Positions 25,543-33,787 of a stretch of 33,787 bases of DNA are shown here, piece after piece. The DNA comes from Saonia sp964398035 (GTDB lineage Bacteria; Bacteroidota; Bacteroidia; Flavobacteriales; Flavobacteriaceae), in contig CAYNLI010000015.1 in assembly GCA_964398035.1 (NCBI GenBank), forward strand, positions 1 through 33,787, given 5' to 3'. The notes below the pieces were generated by a model that saw only the letters and a program-made list of their open reading frames with translations, was not told where the DNA came from and did not search any database. Within the stretch, counting starts at the first letter, position 1; each line of letters begins with the position of its first letter. The translations under genes were made by a program, and so were the position numbers.

Positions 25543-25961
25543 TCTACCTTTTTTATAGAAGGTTTCTGAGGTTTCTTGGCAGTACGCTTTTTATTTGCAT
25601 TAATTGTGCTATCACTTTTTTGCTTTCTAGCATCCTGAATTTGCTTTTCTTCATCTTCCAATCTAGCTTCCACCCCTTTGTAGATTGTTTCATATACTGC
25701 AGGGATAGAAGCATAATATAAATCGCTCTGAACAAACTGTATACTATCAATTTTATACTTGGAATATAAATACTCCATAATCTCTATATCATTCTCTATT
25801 AAAACTGTCTTGTTTGTATTCTTAGCGGCAACAAGAAGGGCTAAATCATACAAAATAGCTGTCATTTTATCTTGAGGGATAAGATTTTTAGGTTGTTCTA
25901 TCAATTTCTCAGCACAAGAAATAAACATAATCATCAATAAAACAAGTGCTATCTTCTTCAT
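25539..25961 (-). CDS. DUF4296 lipoprotein
   Basis: A 140-residue lipoprotein with signal MKKIALVLLMIMFISC (lipidated Cys16). The middle part matches the DUF4296 pattern (IPQDKMTAILYDLALLVAA, then YLYSKYKIDSIQFVQSDLYYA), followed by a Lys-rich, low-complexity tail. The family is restricted to Bacteroidota as far as I know, has no known function, and is often found next to dihydroorotase, as here: its ATG is two bases after the pyrC stop. Last gene of a three-gene operon. Confidence 0.85.
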   Translation of the reverse strand: MKKIALVLLMIMFISCAEKLIEQPKNLIPQDKMTAILYDLALLVAAKNTNKTVLIENDIEIMEYLYSKYKIDSIQFVQSDLYYASIPAVYETIYKGVEARLEDEEKQIQDARKQKSDSTINANKKRTAKKPQKPSIKKVD

Positions 25962-25963
25962 GA

Positions 25964-27298
25964 TTATCTGTTAAATGTTAGTCTTTGGGCATTTCTTTTT
26001 TTAGAAAACGCACCATTTTCATATGCCAAATGTCCGTTGACAAAAGTATGGGATATTTTAGAGTTAAAAGTTACACCCTCAAAAGGAGACCATCCACATT
26101 TATAAAAAACATTCTTTCTATCGACTTTCCATGGACTATCCATATCCACGACCACTAAATCTGCATAATACCCCTCACGAATGTACCCTCGCTTTTCTAT
26201 TTGAAATAATTTTGCTGGATTATGGCACATTTTCTCTACAATTTTTTCCAATGCTATCTTACCTTCATGGTATTTTTCCAACATGGCTGGCAATGCATGT
26301 TGCACCAACGGCCCTCCAGAAGGTGCTTTGGTGTATACATTGTCTTTCTCTTCTAAAGTGTGTGGTGCGTGATCAGTTGCCACAATATCAATTCTGTCAT
26401 CTAAAAGAGCATCCCATAGTTGTTGGCGGTCTGTTGCTGTTTTCACAGCTGGGTTCCATTTAATGAGGGTTCCCTTGTTTTTATAATCTTCATCGGAAAA
26501 CCAAAGATGGTGAATGCATACTTCAGCCGTAATTTTCTTTTCCTCTAACGGAATATCATTTCTAAAAAGCGCAGTTTCAATTCCTGTAGAAACATGAAAA
26601 ACATGCAGCCTTGCCCCTGTTTTTTTTGCCAAAGCAATGGCTTTTGAGGAAGATAAATAGCATGCCTCAGCGCTTCTAATTATAGGATGGTATTCAATAG
26701 GAATTTTCTCTCCAAATTGTTCCTTGTACTTTGCCATATTTTCCCGAATGGTAGTCTCATCTTCACAATGTGCAGAGATTACCATTTCTGTACTATTGAA
26801 AATATTTTCCAACACCTCTTCATCGTCCACCAGCATATTCCCTGTTGAAGATCCTAAAAATAGTTTTACCCCAGAACATGTCTTTTTGTCTAACCTCTTA
26901 AGTTCCTCCAAATTGTCATTTGTTCCTCCAAACAAAAAGGAATAGTTAGCAAAAGAAGTTTGTGAAGCAATATTGAACTTCTCCTCTAATTTTTTAATAG
27001 TTGTTGTTTGCGGATTGGTATTGGGCTGTTCCATATAAGTGGTAATCCCACCAGCAATTGCAGCTCTGCTTTCAGTTAAAATATTGCCTTTATGGGTAAG
27101 TCCTGGCTCCCTAAAATGTACTTGGTCATCAATTATGCCTGGCAAAACATAACTACCATGCACATCTATTACTTGCGCATTTTCATCGCTAATGTTTTTA
27201 TCAATCTTAAGAATAATATTCTCCTGCAACAAAATATCGGTTTCCAATTGGGCACCTTCATTCACAACTATTGCATTCTTTATCAATATTTTACCCAT
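25964..27298 (-). CDS. pyrC: Dihydroorotase
   Basis: A 444-residue cyclic amidohydrolase that closes carbamoyl-aspartate to dihydroorotate in pyrimidine synthesis (type I). Metal-site segments are present: HFREPGLTHKG at 61-71, TGNMLVDD, SAHCEDE, LHVFHVSTG and ATDHAPHT. Oddity: the first His of the usual H-x-H zinc pair is Gln59 (DDQVH instead of D-x-HVH). Other ligands look intact, and this may be a Bacteroidota variant, but it could alter the metal centre. One base separates it from the upstream glycosyltransferase gene, so it is operonic. Confidence 0.9.
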   Translation of the reverse strand: MGKILIKNAIVVNEGAQLETDILLQENIILKIDKNISDENAQVIDVHGSYVLPGIIDDQVHFREPGLTHKGNILTESRAAIAGGITTYMEQPNTNPQTTTIKKLEEKFNIASQTSFANYSFLFGGTNDNLEELKRLDKKTCSGVKLFLGSSTGNMLVDDEEVLENIFNSTEMVISAHCEDETTIRENMAKYKEQFGEKIPIEYHPIIRSAEACYLSSSKAIALAKKTGARLHVFHVSTGIETALFRNDIPLEEKKITAEVCIHHLWFSDEDYKNKGTLIKWNPAVKTATDRQQLWDALLDDRIDIVATDHAPHTLEEKDNVYTKAPSGGPLVQHALPAMLEKYHEGKIALEKIVEKMCHNPAKLFQIEKRGYIREGYYADLVVVDMDSPWKVDRKNVFYKCGWSPFEGVTFNSKISHTFVNGHLAYENGAFSKKRNAQRLTFNR

Positions 27299-27299
27299 G

Positions 27300-28028
27300 T
27301 TAAAATTTCTTTTTTTGAAATAAACTTATAAGCTTCATTTTAAAAACTCCAAAAATCGCCTCGCTTATTATAGATGAGTTCATTTTGGATTTTCCACGGA
27401 CCCTGTCCGTAAAAATAATGGATACTTCTTTAATAATATACTTTTTAAGATGAGCCCTAAACTTCATTTCTATCTGAAAAGCATAACCAACAAACCGTAT
27501 AGAATCCAAATCTATATTTTCCAAAACCTTGCGTTTATAGCATACAAAACCTGCCGTTGGATCATGTACCCTCATGCCCGTTATAATTTTTACATAAAAA
27601 GACGCACCGTAAGACAGCAAAATTCTATATAAAGGCCAGTTTACCACATTGACTCCTTTTTTATAGCGAGACCCTACAGCTACGTCTGCACCATCTGCAC
27701 ATGCCCTATACAATCTGGGTAAATCGTCTGGTCTGTGTGAAAAATCGGCATCCATTTCAAAAATATAGTCATACTTTTTTGCAATGGCCCATTTAAACCC
27801 ATGTATATATGCAGTGCCTAAGCCTGCTTTTTCTTTTCGCACTTCTAAAAATAGATTATCAGTAAATTCTTTTTGTAATTCTCTTACCTTTTCCGCAGTG
27901 CCATCTGGAGAATTATCATCTACAACAAGCACATGAAAATCCTTCTTAAGGGCCAACACAGCTTTTATGATGTCCTCAATATTTTCAATCTCATTGTAAG
28001 TAGGTATAATGACTAAGCTATCTACCAT
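27300..28028 (-). CDS. Polyprenyl-phosphate mannosyl/glycosyltransferase (DPM1-like, GT2)
   Basis: A 242-residue GT-A enzyme of the dolichol-phosphate-mannose synthase type: IIPTYNEIENIEDII, VVDDNSPDGTAEKV, the metal-binding DADFSHRPDDLPRL and VGSRYKKGVNVVNWP all match. There are no long C-terminal membrane helices, as in soluble or single-domain DPM1 enzymes. It loads a sugar, probably mannose, onto undecaprenyl phosphate at the inner membrane. It heads the operon with pyrC and the DUF4296 gene and is divergent from a GT-C transferase that would use such a donor. Confidence 0.92.
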   Translation of the reverse strand: MVDSLVIIPTYNEIENIEDIIKAVLALKKDFHVLVVDDNSPDGTAEKVRELQKEFTDNLFLEVRKEKAGLGTAYIHGFKWAIAKKYDYIFEMDADFSHRPDDLPRLYRACADGADVAVGSRYKKGVNVVNWPLYRILLSYGASFYVKIITGMRVHDPTAGFVCYKRKVLENIDLDSIRFVGYAFQIEMKFRAHLKKYIIKEVSIIFTDRVRGKSKMNSSIISEAIFGVFKMKLISLFQKKKF

Positions 28029-28048
28029 TAAATCTCAACTGTTTTTGG

Positions 28049-28056
28049 CAAAAATA
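28049..28056 (-). promoter_or_regulatory. Putative -7 promoter element for the DPM1-like/pyrC operon
   Basis: Minus strand TATTTTTG, exact TAnnTTTG match, 20 bases before the start. Confidence 0.5.
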
Positions 28057-28133
28057 ACACTTTAAAACCTGTGAAGAAATCCTAACTTAATTTTATGATT
28101 TTTTTAAATACTGCAATAAAGATTGATTATTTG

Positions 28134-28141
28134 TAATTTTG
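28134..28141 (+). promoter_or_regulatory. Putative -7 promoter element for the GT-C operon
   Basis: TAATTTTG, exact TAnnTTTG match, 19 bases before the ATG at 28161. Confidence 0.5.
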
Positions 28142-28160
28142 CTGCCAATCAACAATAAGA

Positions 28161-29831
28161 ATGATAAAAAAACTTCCCAAAATCTTTCTTCTATTTTTAG
28201 GCGCTATTTTTTTGTTGAATCTTCTCCAAAGTCATTTAACAGAACTTATTTTTGATGAGGCCTATTATTGGCATTACGCCCAGAATATGGCTTGGGGTTA
28301 TTTTGACCACCCTCCAATGGTTGCTTTGCTTGTTAAAATCAGCAGTTTTTTCTTTGATGGAGAATTGGGCGTACGTTTTATGGGGTGTGTATTATCTGCT
28401 GGGATATACATTATTTTATGGTCTTTAATAGACAATCCTAAAAAGAAAGAGTACATAACCCACTTCTTTATACTGGTCTTTTCAATGACCCTTGTGCATG
28501 CCTATGGATTTTTAACCTTGCCAGATACTCCTCTTTTATTTTTCACTGCCCTATTTTTATTGACATATAAGAAGTTTTTGCAAAAACCATCTGTTCTTTT
28601 GGCTGTTTCTTTAGGAATGGTAATGGCTGCGTTAATGTACAGTAAATACCATGCTGTTCTGGTCATTATTTTTGTGTTATTGTCCAATATTAAGCTAGTG
28701 TTGAACAAATATGCATGGTTGGCGGTGATAGTTGCCTTAATTAGTTATACTCCACATTTTATATGGCTATTTGAAAACGATTTTATTTCCATTAAATACC
28801 ACCTTTTTGAAAGACCTAACCGTGCTTATGAATTTGCAGATTTTACATTAGGTTTCTTTGTTAACCTTGTTGCCATTCTTGGTTTTACTTTTCCATGGAT
28901 CTATTGGGCGTTGTTTAAAACAAAAGCATCTGACAAGTTTACCAAAGCACTTCTGTTCTTGACATATGGCGTATTGGTTTTCTTCTTTATTTCCAGTTTT
29001 AACAGGCGTGTACAGACTCAATGGATTATAATTATTTCCATTCCTTTGGCTATAATTGCTTTCAATTTTTTATTACAGAACCAAACTGCGAAAAAATGGA
29101 TCTTTAGAATGGGAATAGCAAATATTATTGTGTTGCTATTTTTACGAATAGGATTAGTTTATAAGCCATTGTTCCCTGTAACATATGAATCTCACGGAAA
29201 TAAAGAATGGGTAAACAGTTTACAATCCCAAATAGGGGATACACCTGTTGTTTTTGAAAACTCATATAGATTATCTCCAATGTATACCTTTTATTCTGGC
29301 AATACTTCCTATTCATTAAATAACCTGTATTATAGAAAAAATCAGTATTCTATTGATAGTACAGAATTTAAGGTGCAGCATAAAAAAATTATGTACGTCT
29401 CAAAGTATCTAAAAAAAGGAGATGTTAATTTCCTCAATAATAAAGGAACTGTTTATTATGGAAATTATATTGAAAATTTTGAATCCTATAGAAAACTAAA
29501 AACCTTTGTAAATAATGGAAAAATCATTAACCTTAATGAAAAGAATGCCCTTCAATTAAAAATATACAATCCTTATACAGAAGACATTGCCATTGAAAAA
29601 TTAAAATTTAATGGAATATTCCTTAACCACTATAAACAAACAAAAGAATCTATACCTATTTCTGTTAATCCCTTAACTATTGAAACAAAAGTTTTAAAGG
29701 CAAAGGACACTACCTTTTTTATGTTTAAATTACCCACACCAAAGACAAAAAACCTTGGTTATTTTAAGGTGAGTATATCAGAAAACGGTTTGCTTACAGG
29801 ATTAAATGGTGAAAATGTAAAATTAGAATAA
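28161..29831 (+). CDS. GT-C glycosyltransferase (GT39/ArnT-like)
   Basis: A 556-residue inner-membrane protein. The first periplasmic loop has the acidic catalytic motif DEAYYWHYAQN followed by GYFDHPPMVALL, as in ArnT/PMT-type transferases that use lipid-linked sugars. About ten to twelve hydrophobic segments fill the first 350 residues; the remainder is a soluble C-terminal part on the outer face. Together with the divergent DPM1-like enzyme it may glycosylate proteins or lipid A. The next gene begins inside its stop (TAATG), so the three plus-strand genes are coupled. Confidence 0.86.
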   Translation: MIKKLPKIFLLFLGAIFLLNLLQSHLTELIFDEAYYWHYAQNMAWGYFDHPPMVALLVKISSFFFDGELGVRFMGCVLSAGIYIILWSLIDNPKKKEYITHFFILVFSMTLVHAYGFLTLPDTPLLFFTALFLLTYKKFLQKPSVLLAVSLGMVMAALMYSKYHAVLVIIFVLLSNIKLVLNKYAWLAVIVALISYTPHFIWLFENDFISIKYHLFERPNRAYEFADFTLGFFVNLVAILGFTFPWIYWALFKTKASDKFTKALLFLTYGVLVFFFISSFNRRVQTQWIIIISIPLAIIAFNFLLQNQTAKKWIFRMGIANIIVLLFLRIGLVYKPLFPVTYESHGNKEWVNSLQSQIGDTPVVFENSYRLSPMYTFYSGNTSYSLNNLYYRKNQYSIDSTEFKVQHKKIMYVSKYLKKGDVNFLNNKGTVYYGNYIENFESYRKLKTFVNNGKIINLNEKNALQLKIYNPYTEDIAIEKLKFNGIFLNHYKQTKESIPISVNPLTIETKVLKAKDTTFFMFKLPTPKTKNLGYFKVSISENGLLTGLNGENVKLE

Positions 29832-30487
29832 TGGAACCTATTCAAAGAACACTAGACTCCATAGATTGGATTACTGTTGTCCTCTTCTCTAGTTTAATCT
29901 TTATTGTTATTGTTAAAAGCATGTTCTATAATAGGTTTATGGACTTTATTGTTCTCCCCTTTAATAACAGGTACATCTTTATATATAATAAAAAGGATAA
30001 ATTATTGAATTGGTTTCAAATATTCATTACCATTTTTCAAGTATGTAATTTTTCGCTTTTCATTTATTTAGCATTCAATATATTATCTCAATCTGATTAT
30101 AGCTCATCCATCTCCTTTTACTTTATAATTTTAGGCCTATTGTTCTTATTTATGCTTATCAAAATTTCATTGCAACTTGGTAATGGTTATATTTTTAACT
30201 CCAACAAGGTTATTTCAGCATTCATTTTTAAAAAGCTAACCTATTTAAACTACAGTAGTATACTTATGTTCATTGCGAACGTTATGCTATGTTATGTTTT
30301 TAAAGGTTCAAAAATTGTTGTTTATTTAAGTATCTTCTTAATTCTTTTAGTAAATGTAATAGGTTGGGTAACAGCGTTAAGAAATCATCAAAAATTCTTA
30401 CGGGCAAACTTTTCCTATTTTATTTTGTACCTTTGCACTCTCGAAATTGCACCCTTTGTGATTATTGGAAGCTACCTAAAAAATTAA
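29831..30487 (+). CDS. DUF4271 membrane protein
   Basis: A 218-residue protein with about six membrane segments and the DUF4271 pattern (NRFMDFIVLPFNNRYIFIYN, WFQIFITIFQVCNFSLF). The function is unknown; in Flavobacteriia it is commonly next to uroporphyrinogen-III synthase, as here (six bases to hemD). Its ATG overlaps the preceding stop by one base. A link to haem synthesis or membrane assembly is only suggested by position. Confidence 0.87.
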   Translation: MEPIQRTLDSIDWITVVLFSSLIFIVIVKSMFYNRFMDFIVLPFNNRYIFIYNKKDKLLNWFQIFITIFQVCNFSLFIYLAFNILSQSDYSSSISFYFIILGLLFLFMLIKISLQLGNGYIFNSNKVISAFIFKKLTYLNYSSILMFIANVMLCYVFKGSKIVVYLSIFLILLVNVIGWVTALRNHQKFLRANFSYFILYLCTLEIAPFVIIGSYLKN

Positions 30488-30493
30488 CGGCAT

Positions 30494-31240
30494 ATGAAAG
30501 TAAAGACGATTTTGGTATCTCAACCTGAGCCAAAAATGGAGAACTCCCCATATTCACGGCTAATTGAAAAAGAAAAAGTTAAGGTTGATTTTGTTCCTTT
30601 TATACATATTGAAGGGGTACATGCCAAAGAAGTGAGGCATCAAAAAATTGATCTTAATAATTATACTGCCATCATTCTTACAAGTAGGAATTCCGTTGAC
30701 CATTTTTTTAGAATTGCTGAAGAAATGCGTTTTAAAGTTCCAGATTCAATGAAATATTTCTGTCAATCTGAAGCGGTGGCTTACTACCTTCAAAAATATG
30801 TAGTGTACAGAAAGCGGAAAATATATGTAGGCAAAAGAAATTTTGATGAATTAATTCCTTTGTTTAAAAAATATAAAGAAGAAAAATTTCTTTTACCGTC
30901 TTCAGACGTTTTAAAATCCGTTGTTCCCAATACCTTAAACGAATTGGGAGTAGATTGGACAAGAGGTATTTTTTACAAAACAGTAATCAGTGATTTGTCT
31001 AATTTAAGAGATGTATCTTATGACGTACTGGTTTTCTTTAGCCCATCTGGAATAGAATCACTTTTGAAAAACTTCCCTGATTTTGAGCAAAAAGAAACTA
31101 GAATAGCAGTATTTGGAAACTCTACAGTAGACGCTGCCACAAATGCTGGTCTTAGAATAGATATTAAGGCACCAACACCTGAAACGCCTTCTATGACCAT
31201 GGCATTACAGAAGTATATTACTGTTGCCAACAAGAAGTAG
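30494..31240 (+). CDS. hemD: Uroporphyrinogen-III synthase
   Basis: A 248-residue enzyme that closes and inverts ring D of the tetrapyrrole in haem synthesis. The family is poorly conserved, but two-domain features are seen: KTILVSQPEP at the start, IILTSRNSVDHFF, LLPSSDVLKSVVP and VLVFFSPSGIESLL followed by IAVFGNSTVDAATNAGLRIDI. Last gene of the plus-strand operon, convergent with the DUF423 gene 13 bases away. Confidence 0.88.
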   Translation: MKVKTILVSQPEPKMENSPYSRLIEKEKVKVDFVPFIHIEGVHAKEVRHQKIDLNNYTAIILTSRNSVDHFFRIAEEMRFKVPDSMKYFCQSEAVAYYLQKYVVYRKRKIYVGKRNFDELIPLFKKYKEEKFLLPSSDVLKSVVPNTLNELGVDWTRGIFYKTVISDLSNLRDVSYDVLVFFSPSGIESLLKNFPDFEQKETRIAVFGNSTVDAATNAGLRIDIKAPTPETPSMTMALQKYITVANKK

Positions 31241-31253
31241 CTTTAAACTTTTC

Positions 31254-31646
31254 TTATTTTTCTGTTGAAGTTCTTATTATAGAATAGCCCAATACGGCCC
31301 ATCCTAAAATAAGCAGCATTCCACCAATAGGTGTTATAAACCCGATTGTTTTAAAATTAAAACCTGTAAGGTCATTTGTTGCCAAAAGATATATTGAAAA
31401 AGAGAACAGGACAGTTCCTGCTGTAATAAGATAATACACCATCTTACTCTTCTTTTCTGAAACCAAGTCCATATTTCCCAGTATCAACAAGAAAAAAGCG
31501 TGATACATTTGATACCTAACCCCAGTCTCAAAAGTGGCCAAATTCTCCTGACTCATCAACTTTTCCAACCCATGTGCTCCAAAGGCACCTAAGATTACCG
31601 CCAACATCCCAAATAGAACACCAGTGACTAATATTGTTTTTTTCAT
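31254..31646 (-). CDS. DUF423 small membrane protein (YgdD type)
   Basis: A 130-residue membrane protein with four predicted helices. The opening GMLAVILGAFGAHGLEKLM and the later GVRYQMYHAFFLLILG are the DUF423 signature, as are the final GWAVLGYS residues. The function of the family is unknown. It is monocistronic and divergent from the saccharopine-dehydrogenase-like gene. Confidence 0.92.
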   Translation of the reverse strand: MKKTILVTGVLFGMLAVILGAFGAHGLEKLMSQENLATFETGVRYQMYHAFFLLILGNMDLVSEKKSKMVYYLITAGTVLFSFSIYLLATNDLTGFNFKTIGFITPIGGMLLILGWAVLGYSIIRTSTEK

Positions 31647-31727
31647 AACTTTTTGTGTTCAATTTTTTATAAATGTAACAATTTGATACCTTAGTCCTCC
31701 GTTTACATATCAAAAATACATCATTCA

Positions 31728-33101
31728 ATGCAAAGAAAAATTCTTCTTATAGGTGCAGGTAAATCCACTTCATACTTAATCGATTATTTTCTGAATAAAT
31801 CTGAAAAGGAAAATCTTTATCTGACCATTGGTGACCTAAATCCAAAAAATATCTCTGATAAAATAAGGTCACATTCTCGTTGTAACGTATTACAATTGGA
31901 TATTTTTAATGATGACCAACGGTCAGAAATCATCAAAAAAACAGACATTGTTGTTTCTATGTTACCTGCACGGTTTCATATAAAAGTGGCCAAAGACTGT
32001 ATTATACACAGCAAACATTTGGTCACAGCATCTTATATAAGCAAAGAAATAAAGGAATTAGACCTAAAAGCCAAAGAAAAAGGATTGATTTTTATGAATG
32101 AGATTGGTGTAGATCCTGGTATTGACCATATGAGCGCCATGGAAATTCTTGATGGCATTCGCGAAAAAGGTGGAAAAATATTGCTTTTTGAGTCCTTTAC
32201 TGGTGGATTGGTCGCTCCTGAAAGTGACAATAACCTTTGGAACTATAAATTTACATGGAACCCTAGAAATGTGGTAATCGCTGGTCAAGGTGGTACAGCA
32301 AAATTTATACAGGAAGGCACCTACAAATACATTCCATATCACAATCTTTTTAGAAGAACGGAATTTTTGGACATACAAGACTATGGAAGGTTTGAAGCCT
32401 ATGCCAACAGAGATTCCTTAAATTACAGAAAAGCATACGGCTTAAACAACATACTCACATTATATAGAGGTACCATGAGAAGAGTCGGTTTTTCTAAAGC
32501 ATGGAACATATTTGTACAATTGGGCATGACGGATGATAGCTATACCATTGAAAATTCTGAAGGAATGGCCTATCGTGATTTTGTGAATCTTTTTCTCCCA
32601 TATTCCTCAACAGATTCAGTAGAGTTAAAACTGCGTCACTACCTAAAAATTGACCAAGATGATCTAATATGGGAAAAATTAGTGGAGCTCAACTTATTTG
32701 ATTCCAACAAAAAGATTTTTCAAAAAAATGCCACTCCAGCACAAATGTTACAAAAAATATTGGAAGACAGCTGGACCTTACAAAAAGGTGAAAAAGACAT
32801 GATAGTCATGTACCATAAATTTGGTTACGAGTTAAATGGCTCAAAACAGCAAATAGATGCCAATATGGTTGTCATTGGTAAAGACAGAAACTATACAGCC
32901 ATGTCAAAAACCGTTGGCTTACCCGTCGCAATAGCCACTTTGCTCATATTGAACAAAAAAATAACCACTCCTGGGGTACAAATTCCCATTACCAAAGAAG
33001 TGTACCAACCAATTCTTACCGAATTAAAAGAATATGGTATTTCATTTAAATCCATTAAAGCCCCATATGTTGGTTACAATTCTAGTTCTATTACTAATTA
33101 G
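31728..33101 (+). CDS. Saccharopine-dehydrogenase-family oxidoreductase
   Basis: A 457-residue NAD(P) enzyme. The nucleotide-binding GAGKSTSYLIDY is at the N-terminus, followed by VVSMLPARFHIKVAKDC, and the central domain begins EIGVDPGIDHMSAM with ESFTGGLVAPES. These match saccharopine dehydrogenase, glutamate-forming type (LYS9-like), which splits saccharopine to glutamate and aminoadipate semialdehyde in lysine breakdown. An AsnC-type regulator gene lies 48 bases downstream, which fits amino-acid catabolism. No LKR partner is seen in this window, so the pathway is inferred. Confidence 0.88.
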   Translation: MQRKILLIGAGKSTSYLIDYFLNKSEKENLYLTIGDLNPKNISDKIRSHSRCNVLQLDIFNDDQRSEIIKKTDIVVSMLPARFHIKVAKDCIIHSKHLVTASYISKEIKELDLKAKEKGLIFMNEIGVDPGIDHMSAMEILDGIREKGGKILLFESFTGGLVAPESDNNLWNYKFTWNPRNVVIAGQGGTAKFIQEGTYKYIPYHNLFRRTEFLDIQDYGRFEAYANRDSLNYRKAYGLNNILTLYRGTMRRVGFSKAWNIFVQLGMTDDSYTIENSEGMAYRDFVNLFLPYSSTDSVELKLRHYLKIDQDDLIWEKLVELNLFDSNKKIFQKNATPAQMLQKILEDSWTLQKGEKDMIVMYHKFGYELNGSKQQIDANMVVIGKDRNYTAMSKTVGLPVAIATLLILNKKITTPGVQIPITKEVYQPILTELKEYGISFKSIKAPYVGYNSSSITN

Positions 33102-33149
33102 ACATTGAAACATAATTGGTATATTTACTTTCAACTTGAAACAGTATAG

Positions 33150-33620
33150 ATGAAATCTACCAATGGAAATGTAAAAATTGATGGAATTGACAAGAAAATC
33201 CTAAGATTTTTAATGCAGGATGCCCGTAAACCCATTTTGGAAATAGCCCGAAATATCGGGATATCTGGTGCAGCTATTCATCAACGACTTAGAAAATTGG
33301 AAAATTCTGGTTTAATAGCAGGTTCTAAATTCATCATTAATCCAAAGGTTTTGGGGTATACCACCATGGCATATATTGGTATCTTTTTGGATAAGGCCAT
33401 GAGCAATCCCATGGCAGTAAAAGAATTGGAGAAAATTCCTGAAGTGCTAGAATGCCATTACACCACAGGAAATTGGTCCATTCTCATAAAAATATTATGT
33501 AAGGACAATGAGCATTTAATGCATGTGCTTAACAAAAAAATACAGCAAATAGAAGGTGTTTCCAGAACAGAGACCTTTATTTCTTTACATCAACAAATAG
33601 ACAGACAGATTACTATATAA
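33150..33620 (+). CDS. Lrp/AsnC-family transcriptional regulator
   Basis: A 156-residue regulator with an N-terminal helix-turn-helix (about 12-60: GIDKKILRFLMQDARK, then ISGAAIHQRLRKLENSG) and a C-terminal RAM ligand-binding domain (about 75-150, ending in VSRTETFISLHQQI). Such proteins form octamers and respond to amino acids. The 48-base spacing behind the saccharopine-dehydrogenase-like gene on the same strand suggests local control of lysine or related catabolism, with lysine or an intermediate as a likely ligand. Confidence 0.92.
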   Translation: MKSTNGNVKIDGIDKKILRFLMQDARKPILEIARNIGISGAAIHQRLRKLENSGLIAGSKFIINPKVLGYTTMAYIGIFLDKAMSNPMAVKELEKIPEVLECHYTTGNWSILIKILCKDNEHLMHVLNKKIQQIEGVSRTETFISLHQQIDRQITI

Positions 33621-33655
33621 AAAGGACGCCTTTACAGTGCCCTTCTATTTTTTAT
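33621..33655 (+). terminator. Possible terminator after the Lrp/AsnC gene
   Basis: AAGGACGC can pair with GTGCCCTT with one mismatch and one G-T pair, followed by CTATTTTTTATT. A weaker alternative is AAAGG/CCTTT. Sits directly after the stop codon. Confidence 0.4.
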
Positions 33656-33667
33656 TGCTTTGAAAAA

Positions 33668-33787
33668 CTAATCTCTACTAGCCACCCTCATTGCAAAATA
33701 TAACAATGTTGCCAATGCACCAATAGCCGCAACCACATAAGTCCTAGCGGCCCATTTTAAAGCGTCTTCAGCACCCGCATATTCTTC
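33668..33787 (-). CDS. 3' end of a small membrane protein, cut by the window edge
   Basis: The minus-strand frame is open from the window end to a TAG at 33668-33670, giving 39 residues. It reads EEYAGAEDALKWAARTYVVA and then a hydrophobic stretch AIGALATLLYFAM ending RVASRD, i.e. one C-terminal membrane helix with a charged cap. I do not recognise the family. The start lies outside the window. Confidence 0.5.
   Translation of the reverse strand, partial: EEYAGAEDALKWAARTYVVAAIGALATLLYFAMRVASRD

Noticed and set aside
1..33787. CRISPR arrays, tRNA or rRNA genes, insertion sequences, prophage
   Set aside because: No regularly spaced repeats, no cloverleaf with CCA-type end, no rRNA-like stretch and no transposase, integrase or phage protein was seen on either strand.

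Overview
The window is AT-rich, dense in coding sequence and clearly from a member of the Bacteroidota, most likely Flavobacteriaceae. The evidence is a TonB-dependent receptor with an N-terminal carboxypeptidase-regulatory-like domain, type IX secretion (T9SS) sorting domains, DUF4271 and DUF4296 proteins, poor Shine-Dalgarno sites, and several promoters with the Bacteroidota -7 element TAnnTTTG. I cannot name the species. One 100-N scaffold gap and two frame-disrupted gene remnants show that this is a draft assembly, and some breaks may be assembly errors.

Layout. 1-1124: 3' part of an FG-GAP/VCBS-repeat surface protein, ending in a frame break followed by an orphan coding tail. 1126-1848 (-): TonB. 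2021-6009 (+): a four-gene operon with a GntP/DsdX-type permease, a RidA deaminase, a D-serine-dehydratase/D-threonine-aldolase-fold PLP enzyme and an M19 dipeptidase, best read as D-amino-acid salvage. 6130-6768: a secreted protein of unknown function. 6770-9089 (-): a lipoprotein S45 acylase split only by the scaffold gap. 9223-10959: an MsbA-like ABC exporter. 10969-13178 (-): an iron-sulfur group (Mrp, NifU C-domain, 2Fe-2S ferredoxin) with a four-helix-bundle/S23-type gene lodged inside it. 13282-14935 (-): trmB, a LysE-type exporter and an alkyltransferase-like protein without its catalytic Cys. 15009-15228: a frameshifted and truncated glycosyltransferase remnant.

15229-22114 is the most interesting block. 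A PhoR/PhoB-like two-component pair (-) is divergent from a TonB-dependent receptor, a surface-type lipoprotein and two tiny proteins that are little more than a signal peptide plus a T9SS sorting domain. A perfect 8-bp inverted repeat lies between the divergent units, a strong terminator follows the lipoprotein, and a long near-palindrome precedes the first tiny protein. I read this as a regulated outer-membrane uptake or surface locus of unknown substrate.

22158-33787 is mostly housekeeping: a LuxE-like adenylating enzyme, tyrS, an SDR epimerase, a minus-strand operon (dolichol-phosphate-mannose-synthase-like enzyme, dihydroorotase, DUF4296 lipoprotein), the divergent operon GT-C glycosyltransferase, DUF4271 protein and hemD, then a DUF423 protein, a saccharopine-dehydrogenase-family enzyme with an Lrp/AsnC regulator, and the 3' end of a small membrane protein. 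I saw no rRNA, tRNA, CRISPR array, transposase or prophage. No stretch longer than 300 bases lacks a gene.
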